From: Rhodoblastus sp963804045 | Lineage (GTDB): Bacteria; Pseudomonadota; Alphaproteobacteria; Rhizobiales; Beijerinckiaceae | Assembly (NCBI GenBank): GCA_963804045.1 | Contig: CAWDOR010000038.1 | Coordinates: 1-64,000 of the forward strand | DNA: 64,000 bases | Direction of reading: 5' to 3' | Shown: positions 1-7,027 of the stretch, piece after piece | Layout of the letters: the number at the start of each line of letters is the position of its first letter | Position numbering within the stretch: the first letter of the stretch is position 1 | Notes under the pieces: generated by a model | Databases searched by the model: none | Told to the model about the DNA's origin: nothing | Seen by the model: only the letters and a program-made list of their open reading frames with translations | Made by a program: the position numbers and the translations under genes

Positions 1-1121
1 TTGGCGCGCATGGTTTCGGTGCTCAGCCGGTCGGCGAACAGGCAGAGCTGTTCCTTGATGCGATTCTCCATCTCGCCACGCGCGCAGTAAAGCTTCTCGT
101 ACAACGATTGGGCGTCGCCGTCGACAAGCGAGGTGACGACGAAACGCGGATTCTCTTTTCCTGGAATGTACTCGGCTTTGGCGAGGACGCGACGCCAGCG
201 GCTCCAACTCTTGTGGGTGCGATAGGTGAACTCGGTGAAGACCCGCGCAGCCTTGCCGGTTGTCTCATATTGCTTTTGCGCCTCGCGCATCGGCCGCGCC
301 AGACGCTTACGCAGGCGCTCGTTGCGCGCCAACCCAAGGATATAGTGGACGCGATTCTCTTCGCACCAGTTCATCAGCTCTTCGCGGCAGAAGCCGGAAT
401 CGGCGCGCACCACGATCTCGACGCGCGGCCAGCGCTGGCGGATCTGCGCAACAATGCGCTCGACTTCCGAGACCGCTCCCGCCGCGCCGTCCTGATCCGC
501 CGGACGCAGCCGCGCACACAATAGATGATCTCCGGCAAAGATGTAGAGCGGCAGGTAGCAGTAACTGTTGTAGTAGCCGTGAAAGAAACGCCGTTCCTGA
601 TGCCCGTGCAGCGGAATGTCGGTCGAGTCCAGATCGAGCACGATGCGCCCCGGCCTCGTGGTGTGCGACCCCAGAAACAGATCGACCAGCAGATGATCGA
701 TCTTCTCCGGTGAGTAGCTGATCTTGTGATAGCGCGTGGAAACTGGATCGGCTGGCGACAACTCCAAACGGTTCAGCGTACTCTTGCCTGCCAGGGGCGA
801 GTCCAACTCGCGCTTGCCGGCCAGCACAGCCAGCAGCGGATCATGACGCAGTTGCTCGTGATCGTTGAGGTCCTCATAGCCCAGCGCCAACCCATAGACG
901 CGCTGCGCGACCATCTCGGCCACCGAATGCTCGATGCGCGACGAATCGCGGTGGTCGAGAAAACACTGCGCGAAGCGGCGCAGTAATCCGATGCGCCGGT
1001 CGACCTGGCGCAACAGCGGAGAGCCGCCATCGGTGGTGAGCCGGTCGGCAGAAAACTCCGCCATCACTTTGCGTGAAAAATGTGCTGCAAACTCGAAGGT
1101 TTCTTGACTACACTCTGTCAT
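1..1121 (-). CDS. IS1380-family transposase, C-terminus cut by window edge
   Basis: An uninterrupted minus-strand frame begins with ATG at 1121 (MTECSQETFEF) and runs off the window start, giving about 373 residues. It resembles the DDE transposases of the IS1380 family, which are usually about 440-460 aa, so roughly the last 70-90 residues lie outside. Acidic residues of the catalytic core are visible in DLDSTDIPLHGHQE and in VRADSGFCREELM. It would cut and paste its own insertion sequence. The upstream flank carries an imperfect inverted repeat (1125-1193), and the remnant genes beyond it suggest that insertion accompanied gene decay. The family call rests on remembered motifs, not on a search. 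Confidence 0.85.
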   Translation of the reverse strand, partial: MTECSQETFEFAAHFSRKVMAEFSADRLTTDGGSPLLRQVDRRIGLLRRFAQCFLDHRDSSRIEHSVAEMVAQRVYGLALGYEDLNDHEQLRHDPLLAVLAGKRELDSPLAGKSTLNRLELSPADPVSTRYHKISYSPEKIDHLLVDLFLGSHTTRPGRIVLDLDSTDIPLHGHQERRFFHGYYNSYCYLPLYIFAGDHLLCARLRPADQDGAAGAVSEVERIVAQIRQRWPRVEIVVRADSGFCREELMNWCEENRVHYILGLARNERLRKRLARPMREAQKQYETTGKAARVFTEFTYRTHKSWSRWRRVLAKAEYIPGKENPRFVVTSLVDGDAQSLYEKLYCARGEMENRIKEQLCLFADRLSTETMRA

Positions 1122-1124
1122 TAG

Positions 1125-1193
1125 AAAGGCCGTCCGTTTCTGGCGTTGACTACGACTTCGACACTCGCAGTTATGCCTGAAACGACGGCCTTT
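1125..1193. repeat. imperfect inverted repeat upstream of the IS1380 transposase
   Basis: Arm 1125-1144 (AAAGGCCGTCCGTTTCTGGC) pairs with arm 1175-1193 (GCCTGAAACGACGGCCTTT) apart from one extra base and one mismatch, with about 30 bases between. It sits directly upstream of the transposase start. It may be an IS end with a sub-terminal copy, or a hairpin that limits read-through into the transposase. The outer IS boundary could not be fixed. Confidence 0.5.
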
Positions 1194-1357
1194 TTCCACT
1201 CAAAACAACTTCTTAGAACCTACTCTTGTGAGAAATCCGGGCTAGTCACTTGCATACTTTACCTGGAGCAGATGTGGGTGGACATTTAATTTGAAAGTTT
1301 GAACCCCATGGTGAAAGTTCACGAAAAGAAAGGGCGAAGCGATCGCCCTTTCTGCTT

Positions 1358-1519
1358 TTATGCCAGAAATCTGGCCGGCTGCAGGCCGCCAACGAAAACC
1401 CTGACACCAGCAGCCTTCATTTCGCCGTTGAGTGAATCGATATTGCGGTCCATCGCTTCGTCCTCGAAAGACGGGTAGTAGTGGCTGGGGTGGTGAATAA
1501 CAACCAAATACTGCGTCAT
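1358..1519 (-). pseudogene. truncated YCII/DGPF-family protein remnant
   Basis: The 53-residue frame starts MTQYLVVIHHPSHYYPSFED and continues through EEMKAAGVRVFVGGLQPA-like sequence. This is the conserved N-terminal half of the YCII (DGPF) family, ferredoxin-like-fold proteins of about 110-120 aa often encoded near ECF sigma factors. After GGLQPA the frame reads RFLA and stops, so the second half, including the DGPF segment, is missing. It lies beside the IS1380 copy and another remnant, which points to a decayed locus. Confidence 0.65.
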
Positions 1520-1563
1520 GATTACCCATTAACGGTCTTAAGCCTGGGCGACCCGGCCAATGT

Positions 1564-1797
1564 TTATAGACTTCCGGTTGGGACTGCGCCTGCACGCTCG
1601 TAATGCACGATAATGACGCCTTTCGAGGTGACTGTGCTTTCCGTCACCTTGAACGCTGCCGTGATCGTGCCCTCGGCAAACAATCGTTTTCCGCCGCCCA
1701 ATGTTATCGGAATTATCATCAGCCAGAGGGCATCGACCAAATCATGTTTGAGGAGGTCTGAAGCTTGCCTCCTGGAACTCCGGGGAGAGGCCTTCAA
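1564..1797 (-). pseudogene. C-terminal remnant of dihydrofolate reductase/RibD-C family protein
   Basis: The frame carries HDLVDALWLMIIPITLGGGK followed by RLFAEGT, TESTVTSKGVIIVHYERAG and a short tail. This is the typical C-terminal end of small DHFR-like (RibD C-terminal) proteins of about 180-200 aa. The upstream part, including the NADPH-binding start, is not recognisable in frame; the preceding 150-250 bases contain only short frames. It is probably a dead remnant that shared a locus with the YCII remnant, a pairing common in bacterial genomes. Confidence 0.6.
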
Positions 1798-2022
1798 TTT
1801 TCACGTTGTTTTGAATCTTGCTTGTATCCAGCACGCGCGTCATCAGCGGCAGAACCGTCAAGCTGAAAGTCGGTATGGGTGACGTCTCTGCCATAACGGA
1901 AATTGATGCGTGACCCGCCGGCACGCATAAGGCCCGGGCCCTTCTTTTCGGCATTCTTGCTGGCGCCGCTGCCCTCGCCGCCGCCGCCCAACTGAATCTC
2001 TACGCGGTCGCTGCGCGGCGAT

Positions 2023-2253
2023 ATGCGCGCCCGCAGGCTCGCCATCGTCGCCCTGGCGGTGATGGCGGCCTATGCCGCCCCCTATCTGGCGGGTTTCGGC
2101 TATGAACGCCATTTCAGCATTTTCGTCATGATGGCGGCGCTGTTCAATCTGCCGCTCTGTTCCGAATTCCTGCGCCTGCGAACCCTTGCCGCCGCCGCGA
2201 GGATCGGGCAGCCCGAGGGCGACGCGGCGAACGCGGAGGCAAGTCCCGCTTGA
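2023..2253 (+). CDS. small hypothetical membrane protein
   Basis: This 76-aa frame starts MRARRLAIVALAVMAAYAAP and has two hydrophobic stretches (about residues 6-24 and 32-48), suggesting a two-pass inner-membrane protein with a charged, Ala-rich tail. No family is recognised. A neighbouring frame just upstream is also hydrophobic and Ala-rich, so the gene may once have been longer and frameshifted. It ends 19 bases before the converging epimerase gene. Support is codon-position composition and hydrophobicity only. Confidence 0.4.
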   Translation: MRARRLAIVALAVMAAYAAPYLAGFGYERHFSIFVMMAALFNLPLCSEFLRLRTLAAAARIGQPEGDAANAEASPA

Positions 2254-2271
2254 GGGCGGCGGACCCGCCGG

Positions 2272-3263
2272 TCATCCCCATAATTTCCCTTCGGGCGGAT
2301 AAATCACCGAGCCGTCGAAGCTCAGCCCCTCCGGGCGGTCCTCGGCGAGCAGCAGCGGGCCGTCGAGATCGATGAATCGGGCGCGGGCCGCCAGCAAAAG
2401 GGCGGGGGCCATGGCCAGCGACGAGGCCACCATGCAGCCGACGAACAGGCCGAACCCCAATCGCTCCGCCTCATCGGCCAGCGCCAAAGCCTCGGTCAGG
2501 CCGCCGGTCTTGTCGAGCTTGATGTTGATCAGGTCATAGCGGTCGCGAAGCGCGGCGAGCCCGGCGCGGTCATGGACGCTTTCGTCGGCGCAGACCGGAA
2601 CCGGGCGCGGCCCGGCGAGGGCCGAATCCGCCCTGCTGGCAAAGGCTGTTCGATCAGCGCCACGCCGGTTTTGACACAAGCGTCGAAAAATTCCGGCAAA
2701 AATTCGGGCCGCCAGGCCTCATTGGCGTCGGCGATCAATTCGCAGTCGGGCGCCGCGTCGCGCACGGCGAAAAGCCGCGCCGGGTCGCCTTCGCCGGCCA
2801 GTTTCACCTTGAGCACCGGCCGTTCCGCGGCTTCCCGCGCCGCGCGCGCCATTTCCTCCGGAGTCCCCACCGAAAGCGTATAGGCGGTGACGCAGGGCGA
2901 GAGCCGACCGAGACCCGCCATTTGCCATGCGGGGACGCCGGCGAGCTTCGCCTCGAGATCCCACAGGGCGCAATCCAGCGCATTGCGGGCCGCGCCCGCC
3001 GGCAGCAGGCCTTGCAGGGCGAGGCGGTCCGCGCCCGTTTCCAGCGCGGCGCGGGCGGTCTCGATCTGCGCCAGCACGCTGTCGACGCTTTCGCCATAAC
3101 GGGCATAGGGCGTGCATTCGCCGCGTCCGCGACAGCCGCTCTGGCTCAATTCGGCTGTCACCACGACCGCCTCGGTCTTGGCGCCGCGCGAAATGACGAA
3201 AGGTTTGGCCAGTTTGAAAATCTGGGCGGCGGCGGCGAGACGGCGGGGGGCGCTGGGAATCAT
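2272..3263 (-). pseudogene. dgcA: dipeptide epimerase (enolase superfamily), frameshifted
   Basis: Two overlapping minus-strand frames together make one L-Ala-D/L-Glu-type epimerase of the mandelate racemase/muconate-lactonizing enolase superfamily. The first (start 3263, MIPSAPRRLAAAAQIFKLAK) has the capping domain, the catalytic lysine segment VLKVKLAGEGD, the metal-binding segment LIADANEAW and the second metal site ALIEQPLPAG. The second frame continues VPVCADESVH, NIKLDKTGGLTEAL and ends at 2272. Family members epimerise dipeptides from peptidoglycan turnover. Reading through needs one added base (or two removed) near position 2630. All active-site blocks are otherwise intact, so a sequencing indel is as likely as a real mutation. 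Confidence 0.8.
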
Positions 3264-3353
3264 GCCCCTTTATAGCACCGGCGCGGGCGAGCGACAGGCC
3301 CAAGGGCTTTGCCAAAGTCCGGCGGCTTCTATATCTCTTGCTGCGGGCACATC

Positions 3354-4520
3354 ATGGAATTCGAGTCGCGGCGCATGGCCAAGCCGGCAGATCATCCCCC
3401 CGAGTTTTCGGTTGAAGGGGACGAAGCTCTGACGCGCATCAAATTGCGCGGCGGCTGGACTATTGGCGCCTCGCGCGATCTGGAGCGCGCCGGCGTGGCG
3501 CTCGCGGGCGCGGCGCAGGGCGCCGGCAAGGCCGAAATCGATCTTTCCGACGTCAGCAGGCTCGACACCGCTGGCGCCTGGCTGATCGACAAGGCCGGCG
3601 CGCGGATGCAGGCCGCCGGAGTCGCCACCGAAATTACCGGCGCCAGCGAGGATTGGCGCATTCTTTTGCGCGAGGCCGCCTATGCGCCGCGCGATGCGGC
3701 GCCGCCGGACAAGACCCCGTGGCCGCTGGCGTCGCTGATCGCGCTGGGACAGTGGAGCGCGGCGCGCGGCGGCGATGTCATGGGCGGCGTCGCCTTCCTC
3801 GGCGAACTGGCGCTTTCGGCGGCCAAGGTTATCGTCAAGCCAAAGGCCATGCGGCCGACTTCCATGGTGTATCATCTGGAAAGTTTCGCGCTGCGCGCCG
3901 TGCCGGTGATCGTCACGATCAATTTTCTGGTCGGCTGCATCATCTGCCAGCAGGGCATTTTCCAGCTGCGCCGCTTCGGCGCCTCGACCTATGCGGTCGA
4001 TCTGGTCGGCGTGCTGGTGTTGCGCGAAATGGGCGTGCTCTTGACCTCGATCATGATCGCGGGACGCACGGGCTCGGCGATCACCGCCGAAATCGGCTCG
4101 ATGAAAATGCGTGAGGAAGTCGACGCCTTGCGGGTGATGGGCATGTCGCCCATGGAAGTGCTGGTGCTGCCGCGCATCCTGGCGCTGATCCTCGCGCTGC
4201 CGCTGCTCACCTTCCTCGCCGACATGTCGGCGCTGTTTGGCGGCATGGTCACCGCCTATCTCTACAATGGCGTCAGCCCGCAGGTGTTCGGCGAACGCAT
4301 CCAGGCGGCGATTGGCATGAACACTTTTCTCGTCGGCCTGATCAAATCGCCCTTCATGGCGCTGGTGATCGGCATGATCGCGGCGATCGAGGGGTTCAAG
4401 GTCGCCGGTTCGGCGGAATCGCTGGGGCGGAGGGTCACGGACTCCGTGGTGAACTCGATTTTCATGGTGATTTTCGTCGATGGCCTGTTCGCCATTTTCT
4501 TCGCCTCGATCAAATATTGA
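3354..4520 (+). CDS. mlaE: MlaE-type ABC transporter permease with N-terminal STAS domain
   Basis: This is the permease of an MCE-type lipid ABC transporter that moves phospholipids between inner and outer membranes. About 100 N-terminal residues form a STAS-like domain (DLSDVSRLDTAGAWLID), followed by the MlaE core with several membrane segments and the conserved block EIGSMKMREEVDALRVMGM, then the family C-terminus ending FASIKY. The ATG at 3354 is preferred over a TTG at 3309; a further ATG lies at 3375. It is the first gene of a tight four-gene operon (permease, ATPase, MCE protein, lipoprotein) and diverges from the epimerase gene across about 90 bases. Confidence 0.9.
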   Translation: MEFESRRMAKPADHPPEFSVEGDEALTRIKLRGGWTIGASRDLERAGVALAGAAQGAGKAEIDLSDVSRLDTAGAWLIDKAGARMQAAGVATEITGASEDWRILLREAAYAPRDAAPPDKTPWPLASLIALGQWSAARGGDVMGGVAFLGELALSAAKVIVKPKAMRPTSMVYHLESFALRAVPVIVTINFLVGCIICQQGIFQLRRFGASTYAVDLVGVLVLREMGVLLTSIMIAGRTGSAITAEIGSMKMREEVDALRVMGMSPMEVLVLPRILALILALPLLTFLADMSALFGGMVTAYLYNGVSPQVFGERIQAAIGMNTFLVGLIKSPFMALVIGMIAAIEGFKVAGSAESLGRRVTDSVVNSIFMVIFVDGLFAIFFASIKY

Positions 4521-4527
4521 GGGGAAC

Positions 4528-5301
4528 ATGGCGGAACCGATCATCTCCGTGCGCAACCTCAATGTGGCCTTCGGCGCGAAAAAAGTTCTGAAGGGCCTCG
4601 CCCTCGACGTTGCCAGGGGCACTGTGCTCGGCTTTGTCGGCGGCTCCGGCCAGGGCAAATCGGTGCTGACCCGCACCATTCTCGGCCTCACCGCCAAACA
4701 GGGCGGGACGATAAGCGTGTTTGGCCAGGACCTCGATTCTCTCACGCCGGCGGAGCATCGCGTGATGGAGCGGCGCTGGGGGGTGATGTTCCAGGGCGGC
4801 GCGCTGTTTTCCAGTTTGAATGTGCGGCAGAATATCCAGGCGCCGATGCGCGAATATCTGAAACTGTCGCAAGAGCTGATGGACGATCTGGCTTTTCTCA
4901 AACTGAAACTGGTGGGCCTGCCGCCGGACGCGGCGGAGAAATTTCCTTCGGAACTGTCGGGCGGCATGGTCAAGCGGGCGGCGCTGGCCCGCGCTCTGGC
5001 GCTCGATCCGGAATTGCTGTTTCTCGACGAGCCGACCTCGGGCCTCGATCCGATCGGCGCCGCCGAATTCGACGAACTGATCGCCACATTGCAGAAAACG
5101 CTGGGCTTGACCGTGTTCATGGTCACGCACGATCTCGACAGTCTCTACTCGATATGCGACACAATCGCGGCTCTGGCCGACGGTAAGGTGATCGCCCAGG
5201 GGCCGCTGGAGGCCATGCTCGCCTCCGATCATCCTTGGTTGCGCGCCTATTTCCGCGGCAAGCGGGCGCGCGCCATCGTCAAGCCGGAGGGTTTTGCGTG
5301 A
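4528..5301 (+). CDS. mlaF: MlaF-type ABC transporter ATP-binding protein
   Basis: This 257-aa ATPase powers the Mla/MCE lipid transporter. Visible motifs are Walker A GGSGQGKS, the signature LSGGMVKRAALARAL, Walker B LLFLDEPTSGLDP and the switch histidine in MVTHDL. The signature has MVKR where most ABC proteins have Q-rich sequence, as is usual for MlaF. The ATG at 4528 follows GGGGAAC, a good ribosome binding site, seven bases after the permease stop. It ends 16 bases before the MCE gene. Confidence 0.93.
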   Translation: MAEPIISVRNLNVAFGAKKVLKGLALDVARGTVLGFVGGSGQGKSVLTRTILGLTAKQGGTISVFGQDLDSLTPAEHRVMERRWGVMFQGGALFSSLNVRQNIQAPMREYLKLSQELMDDLAFLKLKLVGLPPDAAEKFPSELSGGMVKRAALARALALDPELLFLDEPTSGLDPIGAAEFDELIATLQKTLGLTVFMVTHDLDSLYSICDTIAALADGKVIAQGPLEAMLASDHPWLRAYFRGKRARAIVKPEGFA

Positions 5302-5317
5302 ACAGGGGAGCCAGCGC

Positions 5318-6214
5318 ATGGAGACGCGCGCGAATTACGCGCTGATCGGCCTGTTCACCCTGGCCGTGATTCTCGCCGCCTTCTCTTTCGCCGTCTGGTT
5401 CTCGACGGTGGGCAAGACCACGGCGCAACATCGCTATCAGATCAATTTCACCGGCTCGGTCTCGGGACTGTCGGTCGGCGGCTATGTGCTGTTCAACGGC
5501 TTGCGCGTCGGCGAAGTCAAGGATCTGGGCATGCGCACCGACGATCCGACCAAGGTTTACGCGATGATCGATATCGACGCGCGCACGCCGGTCAAGGCCG
5601 ACACCAAGGCGATGCTGGAATATGGCACGCTGACCGGCGTGGCCGCGGTTTCGCTGCTCGGCGGCTCCAAGGACGCGGCCAACCTGCCGGACGGTTCGGT
5701 GATCGACGCCGCGCCGTCGCAATTCCAGGATCTGCTGCTGACGGCGCAGCGGCTCGCCGCCAAGACCGACACATTTCTGGAAAAGGCCAACAAGCTGCTC
5801 GACGACAATTCGCCCGCGGTCTCCGCGACCTTCAAGAATCTCGAGACTCTGTCCGGGACACTCGCCGACAGTTCCGGCAATTTCCGCGACGCCATGGCGG
5901 CGGTCGATCCGGAAAAAGTGCGCGCCATCGTCGGCAACGCCGACAAGGCCGTGGCCAGGCTCAACGACATGCTGGCGTCGAGCGGCGGCAAGACGCTGTT
6001 GACGGATGTTTCCGATGCGGCGCGTTCGATCCGCAAGCTGGCCGACAATCTCACCCAATTTTCCAAAACCGGGCTGAAACAATATGAGGGGCTGGCGGTG
6101 GACGGACGCCGGACGCTGGAGAGCGTCGACAAGGCGGTGCGCCATCTCGACAAGGACCCGCAAAGCCTGCTGTTCGGCTCCAAACCGGCTTTGCCGGACT
6201 ATCAGGGACATTGA
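5318..6214 (+). CDS. mlaD: MlaD/MCE-family substrate-binding protein
   Basis: This 298-aa protein has one N-terminal membrane anchor (ALIGLFTLAVILAAFSFAVW) followed by an MCE domain (about residues 38-115, with FTGSVSGLSVGGYVLFNGLR and GTLTGVAAVSLLGG). The roughly 180-residue C-terminal part is helical and coiled-coil-like, longer than in E. coli MlaD, as is usual for alphaproteobacterial MCE proteins. It should form the periplasmic ring that passes lipids between the permease and the outer membrane. The ATG at 5318 lies 16 bases after the ATPase stop; a ribosome binding site AGGGGAG overlaps that junction. Confidence 0.9.
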   Translation: METRANYALIGLFTLAVILAAFSFAVWFSTVGKTTAQHRYQINFTGSVSGLSVGGYVLFNGLRVGEVKDLGMRTDDPTKVYAMIDIDARTPVKADTKAMLEYGTLTGVAAVSLLGGSKDAANLPDGSVIDAAPSQFQDLLLTAQRLAAKTDTFLEKANKLLDDNSPAVSATFKNLETLSGTLADSSGNFRDAMAAVDPEKVRAIVGNADKAVARLNDMLASSGGKTLLTDVSDAARSIRKLADNLTQFSKTGLKQYEGLAVDGRRTLESVDKAVRHLDKDPQSLLFGSKPALPDYQGH

Positions 6215-6226
6215 GATTTGGCGCGC

Positions 6227-6766
6227 ATGAAACCGGCGTTGATCTTTGCGGCTTTGCTGGCGCTCGCCGGATGCGCGGGGACGCCGACCGCCTATGATCT
6301 TGGCGCCGCGAGGCCTGGCCGCGCGGTTTTGCGCGGGACGCTGATCGTCGAGACGCCGCGCGCCGAACCGCCGCTCGACGGCGATCTGATCGTGGTGCGC
6401 AACGGCGACGCGGTGGAAAGGCTCGGCGGCGCGCAATGGGCCGACAGCCTGCCGCGCCTTGCGCGCAGCCGCATCGTCGAAACCTTGCAAAACGCGGGAC
6501 TGACGGCCAATCTTCGCGAAGAGGGCCAGCCGGCCTCAGCCCGGCTGCGGGTCGATATCCGCCGTTTCGACATTGAGTTAGGGAGCCGGCAGGCGCGCGT
6601 CGAATTGGCGGCGCAGGTTTTCGGCGCGAACGGCGGCTCGGCCGCGAAAATTTTTGTCGAGACGGAGCCGGTCGGCGAAATCGCCGGAGCAGAGCCGGCA
6701 CAGGCGCTGGATCGCGCCTTTTCCCGGGCGCTCTTGGCTTTGGCGCGCTGGACCGCCGGCAAATAG
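6227..6766 (+). CDS. ABC-type transport auxiliary lipoprotein (PqiC/DUF330-like)
   Basis: The 179-aa protein begins with a lipoprotein signal: hydrophobic LIFAALLALAGC with a lipobox cysteine at about residue 16. The mature part (YDLGAARPGRAVLRGTLIVE, then WADSLPRLARSRIVETLQNA) matches the ABC_trans_aux family of outer-membrane lipoproteins that accompany MCE transporters. It closes the Mla operon, 12 bases after the MCE gene. A TTG at 6218 could also serve as start, but the ATG gives a better signal peptide. Unlike gammaproteobacterial Mla loci there is no MlaC or MlaB gene next to it. Confidence 0.85.
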   Translation: MKPALIFAALLALAGCAGTPTAYDLGAARPGRAVLRGTLIVETPRAEPPLDGDLIVVRNGDAVERLGGAQWADSLPRLARSRIVETLQNAGLTANLREEGQPASARLRVDIRRFDIELGSRQARVELAAQVFGANGGSAAKIFVETEPVGEIAGAEPAQALDRAFSRALLALARWTAGK

Positions 6767-6782
6767 GCTGGAGCCGCCCCCC

Positions 6783-6823
6783 AAAAAAGAAAGCGCCCGC
6801 CGGGGGGAGGAACCGGCGGGCGC
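6783..6823 (-). terminator. Rho-independent terminator, minus strand (downstream of uvrA)
   Basis: GCGCCCGCCGG (6793-6803) pairs perfectly with CCGGCGGGCGC (6813-6823), loop of nine bases. On the minus strand the stem is followed by TTTCTTTTTT. This fits an intrinsic terminator for the uvrA transcript, whose stop codon is about 200 bases upstream; the convergent lipoprotein gene ends just beyond it. Confidence 0.75.
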
Positions 6824-7027
6824 ATCGGCAAGAAGGGGATAAACCGCGCCCTCTCGCTGAAACCTTACGTTTAGTCATTCGACTTTAGTGACAATGATCC
6901 GATGTGAACTATTTTAGAAGCCGCATTTTATGCAATGCAGCATTGCGTTCCCCGCATGGCGCGCTAGCTCACGCCTCAAGTCGCGCGGGTTCAACTGGCG
7001 CCTGCCGAGGCGTCGCCCGTTTTCGGT

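Noticed and set aside
3270..5126. 618-aa minus-strand frame opposite the Mla genes
   Set aside because: Antisense to the MlaE and MlaF genes, Arg/His-rich with no domain.
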